This document shows, one piece after another, positions 52,404 through 62,388 of a stretch of 64,000 nucleotides of DNA (positions are counted from its first letter, which is position 1; each line of letters opens with the position of its first letter). Both the position numbers and the translations under genes were made by a program. The notes beneath the pieces were generated by a model. The model was given only the letters and a program-made list of their open reading frames with translations. It was not told where the DNA came from and did no database searches. The stretch is from Alphaproteobacteria bacterium (GTDB lineage: Bacteria; Pseudomonadota; Alphaproteobacteria; Micavibrionales; Micavibrionaceae), in assembly GCA_021776025.1 (NCBI GenBank), contig JAJFGR010000007.1:372001-436000 (forward strand), written 5' to 3'.

Positions 52404-53594
52404 ATGGCAGAGAAAAAAAGAGTTTCAATACTGGGCGCAACGGGCTCTATAGGCCAAAGCACGGCCGATGTTATTGCCTCTGATCCTGAGCGGTTTGAGG
52501 TGTCCACCCTTACAGCAAACGAGAATTATAAAGACTTAGCGCAGGCTGCTATCAGACTGAATGCGTACAGCGTTGTGATTGGTAATAGCACCCACGAAGA
52601 GGCTTTGCGTGAAATTCTTAAGGGCAAAGGTGTGAGCGTTCTCAGCGGGCAAGATGCGCTTATCCATGCAGTTCAACCAGAGACAGATTTAACAATTTCT
52701 GCGATTACCGGTGTAGCGGGGCTTAAGCCGTTGATGAATGCAATTAAAAACAGCACGGCAGTCGGGATTGCAAACAAAGAGCCGCTAGTGGCGGCGGGCG
52801 CTTTTGTGATGGAGGAGGCGAAAAAATACGGCACGCAGATTCTTCCTATAGACAGTGAGCATAATGCGGTGTTTCAGGTGTTCGATTTTGACCGCTCGGA
52901 AGGGATAGAGCGGATAATTTTGACGGCTTCTGGCGGGCCTTTTCGAACATGGTCTGCTGAGGAGATGGCCAAGGCAACCCCTGAACAAGCGGTTGCCCAC
53001 CCTAATTGGGATATGGGAGCAAAAATATCCGTCGATAGCGCGACGATGATGAACAAGGCACTTGAGATCATCGAAGCGCATATTTTGTTTGGCCTGCCAG
53101 CTGAAAAAATAGATGTGCTTATTCATCCGGAATCTGTTGTTCACTCCATGGTTGAATATGTCGATGGCTCCGTTCTTTCGCAGATGGGAGCGAGTGATAT
53201 GCGCACGCCGATTGCTTATACACTGGCTTGGCCTGAGCGGATGCAAACGCCGGGAGAGCGTTTGGATTTAACCCAGATGAAAGAACTGCATTTTGAACAG
53301 CCCGATGTTGAGAAATTCCCGGCGTTAAAGCTGGCCTATCAGTGTCTGGAGAAGGGTGCATTGTCATGTCTGCTTTTGAACGCCGCCAACGAAGTGGCTG
53401 TAGAAGCTTTTTTGAGGCAAGAGATTGGTTTTCCTGATATTCTAAACATTATAGAGTTCGCATTAGCGAATGAGCCTGATATAAAGCTGGAGTCGCTTGA
53501 TTCCGCTCTAGAGGCTGATGCGGCTGTACGAAAGAGTGTATCGGACTATATTGATCAAGAGCTATCTCAAACTAAGACAAAAATGAAAGCGTAA
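52404..53594 (+). CDS. dxr: 1-deoxy-D-xylulose 5-phosphate reductoisomerase
   Basis: NADPH-dependent first committed step of the MEP pathway. NADPH motif GATGSIGQSTADVI at residue 10, ANKEPLVAAGAFVM, metal and substrate site PIDSEHNAVFQ (about 150), and HPESVVHSMVEYVDGSVLSQ. 396 residues. With IspG in the same window it confirms the MEP route. Confidence 0.96.
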   Translation: MAEKKRVSILGATGSIGQSTADVIASDPERFEVSTLTANENYKDLAQAAIRLNAYSVVIGNSTHEEALREILKGKGVSVLSGQDALIHAVQPETDLTISAITGVAGLKPLMNAIKNSTAVGIANKEPLVAAGAFVMEEAKKYGTQILPIDSEHNAVFQVFDFDRSEGIERIILTASGGPFRTWSAEEMAKATPEQAVAHPNWDMGAKISVDSATMMNKALEIIEAHILFGLPAEKIDVLIHPESVVHSMVEYVDGSVLSQMGASDMRTPIAYTLAWPERMQTPGERLDLTQMKELHFEQPDVEKFPALKLAYQCLEKGALSCLLLNAANEVAVEAFLRQEIGFPDILNIIEFALANEPDIKLESLDSALEADAAVRKSVSDYIDQELSQTKTKMKA

Positions 53595-53599
53595 TAAAA

Positions 53600-54982
53600 A
53601 TGAATTTTCTTGAAATTTTCCAAATGCTTGGTGGAAATCTCTGGTTTTATGGCGGCGCCTTTATTCTGGTGCTCAGCATTCTGGTTTTTGTTCATGAATG
53701 GGGGCATTACATCATTGCACGCCTATGTGGGGTGAAGGTCGAAACATTTTCGATTGGTTTTGGGAAAGAGCTGTTTGGTTTTGACGATAAGAACGGCACG
53801 CGGTGGAAAGTGGCCATGATTCCGCTTGGCGGCTATGTGAAGCTGTTTGGTGATGTTGATCCGGCCAGTGCGCGCCATGAAGATGGGGCCGAGGGTGGGG
53901 ATGGCAAAATTCGCCCTTTTACCGCGGAAGAAAAGAGCCAAGCATTTTTTGCACAATCTGTATGGAAGCGCGCCGCTGTTGTGGTTGCTGGGCCAGCGAT
54001 TAATTATATTTTTGCTATTATTTTGATGGCCGGATTGTTCACTTTTAATGGTCAACCGGTAACGCCGCCTGTAGCGGCTGCCATTATGGGTGGGTCGAGC
54101 GCGGAAGAGCATGGTTTTAAAGCACATGACAAAATTGTATCGGTTGACGGTAAAGAAATTACGACCTTTGAGGATATCCGCCGGGAAATGATGATCGCGC
54201 TGGATCTGGAAAAGCATTTTGTTGTGGAGCGCGATGGTAAGATGATCGACATCTATGCTGCGCCGAAGAAAATAACGCAGGAAGACCGCTTTGGTTTTAA
54301 GCATAGCCGTGGAATTTTAGGGCTGATTAGCCCTCGTCATGCGGTGCAGATTGAAACAATTAAAGCTATTGATGGCCGTAAGTACGATGATCCTGATAAG
54401 GCCCGCAAGGCGCTGGTTCAACGTATGGATAAAAGCTTTACAATCCAGATTGAAAATGGAGAGAAGAAGGAAATTCTGCGCGTTAAGCCACTTGATGAAT
54501 TTAACGCCTTCATTAACCAACCGGATGCCGATGAGTATAATTTCCTTTTTCTTTCAAATGTAGAGGCTAATGCCTTTGTAAAGCACCCGATCCATAAATC
54601 TTTTGTGGAAGCTGTAGAGCAGTGCTGGGTTATTACGCGCGGTACATTAGAGGCTCTGGGACAAATGGTTTCAGGTACGCGCAGCGCTGCAGAGTTGGGC
54701 GGGGTTATTCGTATTGGGGCCTTGGCCGGCGACATGGCTCAGCGAGGGATTATTGCCCTGATTATGTTTACGGCGCTGCTTTCGATTAATTTGGGTCTGA
54801 TCAACCTATTTCCTATTCCGATGCTTGATGGCGGGCACCTTGTGTTTTACTTCTTTGAAGCTATTTTGGGGCGCCCCATTCCAGAGCAAATACAAGAATA
54901 TGCCTTCCGCGTCGGATTTGCTTTCCTTATAGGTATTATGGTCTTTGCCAACCTTAATGATATTATGCAGCTTATACTTTAA
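53600..54982 (+). CDS. rseP: Site-2 intramembrane zinc protease RseP
   Basis: Regulated intramembrane proteolysis enzyme cleaving anti-sigma factors or signal-peptide remnants. The zinc motif HEWGH lies in the first helix region (about residue 33), a PDZ domain at about 145-220 (SSAEEHGFKAHDKIVSVDGKEI), and the third ligand in NLFPIPMLDGGH near residue 405. At 460 residues it is longer than the usual single-PDZ alphaproteobacterial form (about 370-380); a segment at about 250-320 may be a degenerate second PDZ. Confidence 0.93.
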   Translation: MNFLEIFQMLGGNLWFYGGAFILVLSILVFVHEWGHYIIARLCGVKVETFSIGFGKELFGFDDKNGTRWKVAMIPLGGYVKLFGDVDPASARHEDGAEGGDGKIRPFTAEEKSQAFFAQSVWKRAAVVVAGPAINYIFAIILMAGLFTFNGQPVTPPVAAAIMGGSSAEEHGFKAHDKIVSVDGKEITTFEDIRREMMIALDLEKHFVVERDGKMIDIYAAPKKITQEDRFGFKHSRGILGLISPRHAVQIETIKAIDGRKYDDPDKARKALVQRMDKSFTIQIENGEKKEILRVKPLDEFNAFINQPDADEYNFLFLSNVEANAFVKHPIHKSFVEAVEQCWVITRGTLEALGQMVSGTRSAAELGGVIRIGALAGDMAQRGIIALIMFTALLSINLGLINLFPIPMLDGGHLVFYFFEAILGRPIPEQIQEYAFRVGFAFLIGIMVFANLNDIMQLIL

Positions 54983-55082
54983 GTTTAAGTGCGGTCTTTA
55001 AGCTGGATTTTTGTTGAAGAATCAGCATAATAAGAGTGTTGTCTTTTTGTGTGCTACCCGCTAAAACTGTTTTGCGGCTGGG

Positions 55083-55112
55083 TTGGACATATCCCCTCGG
55101 TCTACCAATAAA
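55083..55112 (+). promoter_or_regulatory. Possible bamA promoter
   Basis: TTGGAC (55083-55088), 18-base spacer, AATAAA (55107-55112), 15 bases before the ATG, which would leave a very short leader. Low confidence. Confidence 0.25.
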
Positions 55113-55127
55113 TTACGGTGATACCCT

Positions 55128-57395
55128 ATGCGATTGATGCAAAGACTTTTTTTAGGAATTTTGGCTCTTATCATCCTTATTCCGGCGGCTGCACAGGCTG
55201 AAGCCACAATACGTGAAATTCGTATTGAAGGCGCTGAGCGGATTGAGCCCGCGACCATCCAATCTTACATGGATTTGAAAATAGGTGACCCGATGAACCG
55301 GGCAACTCTTGATTCTGCGCTAAAAGGCCTGTTCGCTACCGGGCTTTTTGCCGATGTGACTTTGACCCAAGAGGGTAGTGCCTTGGTTGTTGAGGTGATG
55401 GAGAACCCTGTTGTTAACCAGATTGCCTTTGAGGGTAATGAAAAAATTGAAGATGCCGCGCTGTTGTCCGAGATCCAAATGCGCTCACGTCAGGTTTTTA
55501 CACGCACGCGCGTTCAATCTGATGTTTCGCGGCTTTATCAGGTTTACCGTCGTCATGGACGTTTTTCAGTGAGTATTGAGCCTAAAGTGATCAAGCTGGA
55601 TCAAAATCGTGTAAATCTGGTGTTTGAAGTTGAAGAAGGTGATGTGACCAAGGTTGAGTCTATACGCTTCGTTGGTAATAGACATTTTGACGATGACCGT
55701 TTGCGCAGTGAAATTAGCACGAAAGAGTCTGTTTGGTACCGTTTTATTAGCTCGGATGATCGTTATGATCCTGATCGTTTAGCGTTTGACCAAGAGCTTT
55801 TGCGTCGTTTCTATCTTTCAAAAGGCTATGCTGATTTCCGTATTCTTTCGGCTGTCTCAGAGCTTTCTGATGAGCGCGATCATTTCTTTATTACAATGAC
55901 TGTAGAAGAGGGTGAGCGTTATAAAGTTGGTGAGATTATGATTAACTCACAAATACGTGACTTTGATGCCTCTGGTTTACGCGAGGAAATTAATATTGAG
56001 GCTGGAGAATGGTATAACGCTGATTACGTGCAGGAAAGTGTTGATAATCTAACCAATGCCTTGGGTGATCTGCAGTATGCTTTTGTGAATGTTCGTCCGG
56101 ATGTGCAGCGTAACCGTGAGCAGCAGCTCGTAAATCTTGTTTTCAATATAGATGAAACGCCGCGTGTGTTTGTTGAGCGTATTGATGTGAGCGGTAATGT
56201 TCGCACTTTGGATAAGGTTTTGCGACGTGAGTTTGAGCTGGTTGAGGGCGACCCTTTCAACAAGTCGAAAGTGGCTAAATCGGAACGTAATATTCGTAAT
56301 CTTGATTACTTCGAAACCGTTGAAATCGATACAAGGCCAGGTTCTGCGCCGGATAAAACAATTGTTGATATTGGTGTTAGTGAGAAATCTACCGGTGAGC
56401 TTTCAATCGGTGCAGGGTTTTCTACGAACGATGGACCTTTGGCTGACTTCCGAATTCGTGAGCGTAACTTGCTTGGTAAAGGGCAAGATTTATCGCTTGC
56501 GGCTGTTGTTGCGGGTGAGCGGACTGAATTTGACCTGAGCTTTACCGAGCCCTACTTCCTTGATCGTGATGTGTCTGCGGGAGCTGACATCTTCCATATT
56601 ACGCGAGACTTGCAAGATGAGAGTTCGTATGATCAGCGTCGTACAGGTGGTGGTGTGCGTCTAGGGTATCCGCTTTCTGAGCGTTGGCGGCAAACCCTTC
56701 GCTATAGAATTGAGAGTAATGAAATTACGGATGTTTCCAGTACTGCTTCACGCTTTATCCTTGGTCAGGCAGGTGAGCGTGATACATCTGCTGTTTCTCA
56801 GCGCACAACATATGATAACCGTGATAGTATAGTCTTTCCGACTGAGGGGGTTTTGTACTGGCTGGATAGTGAAGTTGCTGGTCTGGGCGGGGACGCTAAA
56901 TATGTTTCAGGGAAAACGGGGCTGTCCTATTATTATCCTATATTTGATCAGGTCGTCTTTAATGCTCTGGGAGAGGTTGGCGCTATTGGCGGGTATGATG
57001 ATGAAGATGTTGAGATTAATGAGCGTTTTTACCTTGGTGGGAGTACTCTACGTGGCTTTGAAAGCTCTGGAGTTGGCCCGCGAGACACAAGTACAAACGA
57101 CTCCTTGGGAGGAAACTTTTTCTATCGCGGTACACTTGAAACATCCTTTCCGCTTGGTTTGCCGGATGAGTTCGGTATTTTGGGGCATGCTTTTGGCGAC
57201 GTCGGTAGCTTGACGGAGCTGGATGATAGCGGCCCTGAAATTCAGGATGAAGCCAGCATAAGAGCGAGCCTTGGGGTTGGTTTGTCTTGGCGCTCACCTT
57301 TTGGGCCGGTGCGGGCAGATCTTGCCTTTCCTGTGGCCGAGGAAGATTTCGATGAAGAGGAAAATTTCAGATTTAACTTTGGAACGCGTTTTTAA
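55128..57395 (+). CDS. bamA: Outer membrane protein assembly factor BamA
   Basis: Omp85 insertase that folds beta-barrel proteins. A Sec signal peptide (MRLMQRLFLGILALIILIP then AAAQA), five POTRA domains (about 26-430) and a C-terminal 16-strand barrel ending NFRFNFGTRF with the terminal aromatic. The lid-lock motif is present as LGGSTLRGFESSGVGPRD (about 640). 755 residues, normal. Placed before skp, as usual. Confidence 0.96.
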   Translation: MRLMQRLFLGILALIILIPAAAQAEATIREIRIEGAERIEPATIQSYMDLKIGDPMNRATLDSALKGLFATGLFADVTLTQEGSALVVEVMENPVVNQIAFEGNEKIEDAALLSEIQMRSRQVFTRTRVQSDVSRLYQVYRRHGRFSVSIEPKVIKLDQNRVNLVFEVEEGDVTKVESIRFVGNRHFDDDRLRSEISTKESVWYRFISSDDRYDPDRLAFDQELLRRFYLSKGYADFRILSAVSELSDERDHFFITMTVEEGERYKVGEIMINSQIRDFDASGLREEINIEAGEWYNADYVQESVDNLTNALGDLQYAFVNVRPDVQRNREQQLVNLVFNIDETPRVFVERIDVSGNVRTLDKVLRREFELVEGDPFNKSKVAKSERNIRNLDYFETVEIDTRPGSAPDKTIVDIGVSEKSTGELSIGAGFSTNDGPLADFRIRERNLLGKGQDLSLAAVVAGERTEFDLSFTEPYFLDRDVSAGADIFHITRDLQDESSYDQRRTGGGVRLGYPLSERWRQTLRYRIESNEITDVSSTASRFILGQAGERDTSAVSQRTTYDNRDSIVFPTEGVLYWLDSEVAGLGGDAKYVSGKTGLSYYYPIFDQVVFNALGEVGAIGGYDDEDVEINERFYLGGSTLRGFESSGVGPRDTSTNDSLGGNFFYRGTLETSFPLGLPDEFGILGHAFGDVGSLTELDDSGPEIQDEASIRASLGVGLSWRSPFGPVRADLAFPVAEEDFDEEENFRFNFGTRF

Positions 57396-57435
57396 TCTGT
57401 TAACCATGCATGCATAGAACATTAAACGGAATACT

Positions 57436-57975
57436 ATGCTCAGATTAAACGCATTTATCGTCCTTATAGCCGCTCTGTTTCTTTTCCCAGCGCATTTATA
57501 TGCTGCTGGTTCCATTGGTGTTGTTGATGTTTCGCATATTCTGAGCCAATCTTTGGCGGCTAAAAATATTGAAGCGCAGCGCCAAGAGATGCGAGAAGAA
57601 TTTCGCGCAGACATCTCTGAAGCTGAGCAGAAATTGCGCATAGAAGAAAAACAGCTTTTGGAAGACCGAGCAAAGCTTTCCCCGGAAGACTATGCAAAAA
57701 AACGGCAAGTTTATGAGACCAAGCTGATTGAAATGCGCAAAGCTACGCAGGAAAAGAAAAGAAGGCTTGATGAGGTTTCGAAGACATCCATGGATGCTTT
57801 GCGCGAGCATCTTTATCTTGTGGTTCAATCCATTGCAAATGAACGTGGGTTTGAGCTTGTTATATCGAACAAGAACGTTATAGCTGGAGAGAATTCTCTA
57901 GATATTACGCAAGAAACGCTCAGCCGTCTTAATGAAAAGGTCAAAGAAATACCTCTTGGTGTTAAGGGTGATTAA
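57436..57975 (+). CDS. skp: OmpH/Skp-family periplasmic chaperone
   Basis: Holds unfolded outer membrane proteins. Sec signal peptide (MLRLNAFIVLIAALFLFPAH then LYA), followed by a long charged coiled coil (about 45-130) and a beta strand pair that trimerises. 179 residues. Between bamA and lpxD, the standard order. Confidence 0.92.
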   Translation: MLRLNAFIVLIAALFLFPAHLYAAGSIGVVDVSHILSQSLAAKNIEAQRQEMREEFRADISEAEQKLRIEEKQLLEDRAKLSPEDYAKKRQVYETKLIEMRKATQEKKRRLDEVSKTSMDALREHLYLVVQSIANERGFELVISNKNVIAGENSLDITQETLSRLNEKVKEIPLGVKGD

Positions 57976-57977
57976 GC

Positions 57978-58994
57978 ATGGTAGATCCGCAATTTTTTAA
58001 TAAATCACAGAGTTTTAAACTGAAAGAGCTTGCCGAGCTATGCGGCGCTGATCTTGCTGATGGGTCTGATCCAGAGCATGAATTGGAAGATGTCGCTGCT
58101 TTAGACCAAGCCGGCGCGGCAGATTTGAGTTTTCTCGATAATGTTAAATATAAAGATCAATTCAAAGTAACCAAGGCTGGTGCCTGCATTATTCATCCGG
58201 ATATTGCGGAATTGGCGCCTAAGAGCGTAAATTTATTGCTCAGCGTAACCCCTTACAAATCTTATGCTCTAGTGGCGCAGGCCTTTTATCCTGAGTATAA
58301 ACCGGCAGATGGCATTTCCGAGCATGCCCGTATTCATGGTGAGGCAAGCATAGGATCTAATTGTACGGTTGAGGCTGGGGTTGTAATTTGCGCCGGAGTT
58401 GAAATTGGAGATGAATGCTGGATTGAAGCCAATAGTGTGATTGGGCGGAATGTAAAGATAGGCTCGCATGTTCGTATAGGGTCTAACTGTACGCTCTCTC
58501 ATTGTCAGATTGGTTCGTATACCCGTCTTTATCCGGGGGTTCGCGCAGGGCAAGATGGTTTTGGTTTTGCGATTGATCCGGCCGGGCACGTGAAAGTTCC
58601 GCAGCTTGGGCGCGTTATCATTCAAGAGCATGTCGAAATTGGCGCCAATACCACAATTGATCGTGGCGCCGGGCCAGATACAGTCATTGGGCAGGGCACA
58701 TGGGTCGATAATCTGGTACAAATTGGCCATAATGTACAGATCGGCAAGGGGTGCGTTGTCGTCGCTCAGGTTGGTATTTCTGGCAGCACTGTCATTGAAG
58801 ATTTCGTGGCGATTGGAGGGCAGACTGGGATTGCCGGGCATTTGCGAATTGGAACGGGCGCTCAAATTGGGGCACAATCCGGGGTTATGAAGGATATTCC
58901 TCCCGGTGAAAGGCAAGTGGGCTTTCCGGCGCAGCCGGGCAGGGACTTTATGAAACAGGTTGCTTTAATGCGGCGTATGATAAAAAAGAACTAA
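57978..58994 (+). CDS. lpxD: UDP-3-O-(3-hydroxyacyl)glucosamine N-acyltransferase
   Basis: Adds the second acyl chain in lipid A synthesis. The N-terminal uridine-binding domain is followed by a left-handed beta helix of hexapeptide repeats (about 110-310) with the catalytic His in [13 protein letters not shown] (about 253) and [13 protein letters not shown]. 338 residues. Confidence 0.95.
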   Translation: MVDPQFFNKSQSFKLKELAELCGADLADGSDPEHELEDVAALDQAGAADLSFLDNVKYKDQFKVTKAGACIIHPDIAELAPKSVNLLLSVTPYKSYALVAQAFYPEYKPADGISEHARIHGEASIGSNCTVEAGVVICAGVEIGDECWIEANSVIGRNVKIGSHVRIGSNCTLSHCQIGSYTRLYPGVRAGQDGFGFAIDPAGHVKVPQLGRVIIQEHVEIGANTTIDRGAGPDTVIGQGTWVDNLVQIGHNVQIGKGCVVVAQVGISGSTVIEDFVAIGGQTGIAGHLRIGTGAQIGAQSGVMKDIPPGERQVGFPAQPGRDFMKQVALMRRMIKKN

Positions 58995-59056
58995 GCTTCT
59001 TTTTTATTATAGGCTATACTCACTCGCGGTTTGAGAAGATAAGGACAGTCTTGGTT

Positions 59057-59506
59057 ATGAGTACAATTGATATTAACCGAATTATGGAGATGATCCCGCA
59101 TCGCTACCCGATCCTGCTCGTAGACAGGGTGCTGGAGCTCGTGCCTGGGGAAAGCGCGGAAGCTCTTAAAAATGTAACTATCAACGAGCCACATTTTATG
59201 GGCCATTTTCCCGGTTATCCCGTGATGCCGGGTGTGTTGATTATTGAGGCTATGGCGCAAACTGCGGCTCTCGTTGTTGTTGAAGATATGGGTGCCGCGG
59301 CGGAAGGCAAGGTTGTTTATTTCATGACCATTGATAATGCTCGTTTTCGCCGTCCTGTAACGCCGGGGGATGCGCTGCATATTCATGTTACAAAAACGCA
59401 GTCCCGGGCCAATGTCTGGAAATTCAAAGGCGAAGCTAAAGTCGATGGTAAGGTCTGCGCTGAGGCTGTTTTTAGCGCGATGATTACAGACAAAGAATCC
59501 ACCTGA
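59057..59506 (+). CDS. fabZ: 3-hydroxyacyl-[ACP] dehydratase FabZ
   Basis: Dehydrates 3-hydroxyacyl-ACP in fatty acid elongation. Hot-dog fold with [15 protein letters not shown], catalytic His in [21 protein letters not shown] (His near 57, Glu near 71). AAGGA at 59041-59045 is 11 bases before this ATG and five before an in-frame TTG at 59051, so the start may be two codons earlier. About 149 residues. Confidence 0.95.
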   Translation: MSTIDINRIMEMIPHRYPILLVDRVLELVPGESAEALKNVTINEPHFMGHFPGYPVMPGVLIIEAMAQTAALVVVEDMGAAAEGKVVYFMTIDNARFRRPVTPGDALHIHVTKTQSRANVWKFKGEAKVDGKVCAEAVFSAMITDKEST

Positions 59507-59546
59507 TTTTTGGGCTTAATTGTTACGCAGTGCAACAATCCGTGAC

Positions 59547-59575
59547 TTGCTGTAATGCTTTAGGCCCTCTAGAAT
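59547..59575 (+). promoter_or_regulatory. lpxA promoter inside the lipid A cluster
   Basis: TTGCTG (59547-59552), 17-base spacer, TAGAAT (59570-59575), 19 bases before the lpxA ATG. AAAGGA (59583-59588) is the ribosome binding site. Confidence 0.55.
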
Positions 59576-59594
59576 CCTTACAAAAGGAAATGTA

Positions 59595-60398
59595 ATGAGT
59601 TCTTCAAATATTCACCCCACTGCTATTGTTGATCCGAAAGCGAAAATTGCTGAAAGCGCGCAAATTGGCCCTTATTGCATTATTGGGCCGGATGTAGAGC
59701 TTGGGGACAATGTACAGCTTAAGGCGCATGTCGTCATTGATGGCCGGACGCGGGTTGGGGCAGATACTATTATCCATGCTTTTGTATCGCTGGGTAGTGC
59801 GCCGCAGGACTTGAAATATGCCGGGGAGCCGTCTGAGTTGATTATAGGTAAAAACAATATGATTCGTGAATATACGACTATGAACCCGGGTACAAAAGAC
59901 GGGGGAATGGTGACGCGGGTCGGCGATAATTGCCTGTTTATGATGAGTACCCATGTCGCTCATGATTGTCAGCTAGGTCATAATGTGATCATGGCGAATA
60001 ATGCGACGCTTGGCGGGCATGTGCATGTTGGTGATTTTGTGATTATTGGCGGTTTGGCTGCTGTTCACCAATTTATCCGTATTGGGGATCATGCAATTAT
60101 CGGGGGAATGTCTGGCGTTGAGAGCGATGTTATTCCTTATGGCCGGGTTAAGGGCGAGCGGGCATTTTTGCACGGCCTTAATCTGATAGGTCTGGAGCGG
60201 CGTGGTTTTACGAAAGATGATATACGCTCCTTACAAAGAGCCTTTAACCAGCTATTTGGTGATGAAGGAACAATGGAGCAGCGGATTGACAGTGTTTTAC
60301 AGGATTTCAGCGATCACGAGACCGCTATGAAAATTATCGATTTTGCAAAGGCCAAAACTAAATTCACCTTATGTCAGCCTCAAAGAAAAGCCAGTTAA
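59595..60398 (+). CDS. lpxA: UDP-N-acetylglucosamine acyltransferase
   Basis: First step of lipid A synthesis. Left-handed beta helix of hexapeptide repeats with catalytic His in STHVAHDCQLGHN (about 122) and the C-terminal helical domain (LERRGFTKDDIRSLQRAFNQ). 267 residues. It overlaps the lpxI start by 28 bases. Confidence 0.96.
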   Translation: MSSSNIHPTAIVDPKAKIAESAQIGPYCIIGPDVELGDNVQLKAHVVIDGRTRVGADTIIHAFVSLGSAPQDLKYAGEPSELIIGKNNMIREYTTMNPGTKDGGMVTRVGDNCLFMMSTHVAHDCQLGHNVIMANNATLGGHVHVGDFVIIGGLAAVHQFIRIGDHAIIGGMSGVESDVIPYGRVKGERAFLHGLNLIGLERRGFTKDDIRSLQRAFNQLFGDEGTMEQRIDSVLQDFSDHETAMKIIDFAKAKTKFTLCQPQRKAS

Positions 60399-61243
60399 AG
60401 AAGATCACCCGTTTGGGCGTGATTGCCGGTGGGGGTGATATGCCTCGCCAGTTGATTGATCATTGCTCTGAACAGGGCATTGAATGTTTCGTTGTGGGTT
60501 TTAAGGGGCAAACGAAAGAAGAGACTATAGAAGGCGTTGATCATATGTTGGTAGCCCTTGGCTCTGCGAGTAAGGCCTTTGCCCCACTTAAGGATCGCGA
60601 TATTCATGATTTGGTGATGATTGGGAATATCCGCCGGCCTTCTTTTAAAGATTTGAAACCTAATTTTAAGACAATTGAGTTTTTTGCCAAAGAGGGCTTT
60701 AGCGCTTTTGGTGATGATGGTTTGTTGAAAGGGCTACGGCGGTTTTTAGCAAAAGAGGGTTTTGAGATTCATGGAATGCAAGATTTTATGCCTGATTTAT
60801 TAGCGCCAGAAGGGGATATAGGTACGGTGAAGCCTTCACAGGCTGATATGGATGATATTCGCCGCGGTATAGACGTTTTACAGCATATCGGGTCTTTAGA
60901 TATTGGTCAGGCCGTTATTGTCCAGCAAGGTCACGTATTGGGCGTTGAAGGCGCAGAAGGGACTGACGAGTTTATTCAGCGCTGTGGGCCTTTACAGCGT
61001 AAAGGCAAGCCGGCCGTGTTGGTAAAGCTTTGTAAGCCTCAGCAGGATCAGAGCCTTGATTTGCCAACGATAGGGCCTCAGACTATAGACAATATTATTA
61101 GTGCTGGTTTTTCTGGCGTAGCTGTTCATGCAGGCAGCAGTTTTATTTATGATCTGGACAAGGTTGTAGTCAAGGCTAATAAGGCCAATATTTTTATAAC
61201 AGGCATAGATGCCGAAGTTTTTAAGGGGAATCCAGATGAGTAA
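60371..61243 (+). CDS. lpxI: UDP-2,3-diacylglucosamine diphosphatase LpxI
   Basis: Hydrolyses UDP-diacylglucosamine to lipid X, the alphaproteobacterial replacement for LpxH (DUF1009 family). The N terminus after a short lead reads LGVIAGGGDMPRQLI, followed by IGNIRRPSFKDLKPN, QGHVLGVEGAEGTDEFI and the C-terminal GVAVHAGSSF. 290 residues; the first 14 lie in the lpxA overlap, and a start nearer LGVIAGGG is possible. It overlaps lpxB by eight bases. Confidence 0.94.
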   Translation: MSASKKSQLKKITRLGVIAGGGDMPRQLIDHCSEQGIECFVVGFKGQTKEETIEGVDHMLVALGSASKAFAPLKDRDIHDLVMIGNIRRPSFKDLKPNFKTIEFFAKEGFSAFGDDGLLKGLRRFLAKEGFEIHGMQDFMPDLLAPEGDIGTVKPSQADMDDIRRGIDVLQHIGSLDIGQAVIVQQGHVLGVEGAEGTDEFIQRCGPLQRKGKPAVLVKLCKPQQDQSLDLPTIGPQTIDNIISAGFSGVAVHAGSSFIYDLDKVVVKANKANIFITGIDAEVFKGNPDE

Positions 61244-62384
61244 GTCGGTATTTTTAATAGCCGGAGAGCCTTCAGGAGATGCCTTGGGAGCATCGTTGAT
61301 GCGGGGGCTAAAGAGCGAAGGCGTAGCCGATGAGAATATTTCCGGTATTGGTGGCGATCAGATGGGCGATGAGGGCCTAGAGAGCTTATGGCCAATGGAT
61401 GAGCTTTGTGTAATGGGGTTGTGGGAAGTGTTGTGGCATCTTCCGCGCTTGTTACGGCTTATTCATGGGGTGGTTGAAGAAATTGAAGAGCGCAGTCCGG
61501 ATGTATTGGTTACGATTGACCTCCCTGATTTTAATTTTAATGTCGCAAAACGCCTTAAAAAACGCGGAAAATTTAAGGGTAAAATTATTCATTATGTCGC
61601 GCCTACTGTGTGGGCTTGGCGGCCAGGACGGGCGAAGAAGGTTGCGGCTTTTCTTGATGGTGTGATGTGCTTGTTTCCTTTTGAGCCGGATTATTTTAAA
61701 AAGCATGACTTGAAAGCAATATATGTTGGTCATCCCCTTATCGAAGTTGATAAGACTGCGTTTCAACGGGAAGGGTTTCGTGCCAACCGGGAGATAGAAG
61801 ATTCTAGCGTTTGCGTTGGGCTCTTTTTAGGAAGCCGTGAGCGCGAGCTGAAAAAGCTGTCAAAACCATTTTTGCAAACTATGGATGCGCTTAAAGAGCA
61901 ATATCCGGATTTAGTAATGATTGTACCGACACTTCCGAGTTTGGAATATCAGGTTATGGAGCTTTTGGGCAGCAATGAAGTTGAGACTCATGTGGTGTTT
62001 AAGCAGTCACAGAAATGGAACGCTATCGCGGCGTGTGACGTAGCGCTTGCCGCGTCGGGCACTGTAGGGCTGGAATTGGCTTATGCCGGAATTCCTCACA
62101 TTATTGGGTATAAAACGCATCCAATCACGACCTTACTTCTTAAGGTACTTGTGAAGACTCCTTATGCACATCTGGCCAATATTTTGCTGGAGAAGGAAGT
62201 TGTGCCGGAGTTCTTGCAAGGTAAGTGCAACGTTAACTATCTAACGCGTGGGATGATGCGCCTTATAGGCTATCCGGAAGAGCAGGCAAAGCAAAAAGCC
62301 GCTTTTGCCGAGCTGGAAAGTCAGCTCAGGCTTGATAGTGATGAGACACCTTCCAAGCGCGCAGCGACCTTTATTTTAAGCTAA
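61236..62384 (+). CDS. lpxB: Lipid-A-disaccharide synthase
   Basis: GT-B glycosyltransferase joining lipid X and UDP-diacylglucosamine. N terminus SKSVFLIAGEPSGDALGASL; GIGGDQM; VAPTVWAWRPGRAKK (about 128); FLGSRERELKK; and ALAASGTVGLELAYAGIPHI. The start at 61236 matches the family; an in-frame ATG at 61209 would overlap lpxI further. 382 residues. Its stop is four bases from that of the convergent gltA. Confidence 0.96.
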   Translation: MSKSVFLIAGEPSGDALGASLMRGLKSEGVADENISGIGGDQMGDEGLESLWPMDELCVMGLWEVLWHLPRLLRLIHGVVEEIEERSPDVLVTIDLPDFNFNVAKRLKKRGKFKGKIIHYVAPTVWAWRPGRAKKVAAFLDGVMCLFPFEPDYFKKHDLKAIYVGHPLIEVDKTAFQREGFRANREIEDSSVCVGLFLGSRERELKKLSKPFLQTMDALKEQYPDLVMIVPTLPSLEYQVMELLGSNEVETHVVFKQSQKWNAIAACDVALAASGTVGLELAYAGIPHIIGYKTHPITTLLLKVLVKTPYAHLANILLEKEVVPEFLQGKCNVNYLTRGMMRLIGYPEEQAKQKAAFAELESQLRLDSDETPSKRAATFILS

Positions 62385-62388
62385 GTGT

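Noticed and set aside
58985-59010. AAAAAAGAA-CTAAGC-TTCTTTTTT after lpxD as a terminator
   Set aside because: The stem is almost all A-T pairs and too weak to be convincing, and fabZ is expected to be co-transcribed.
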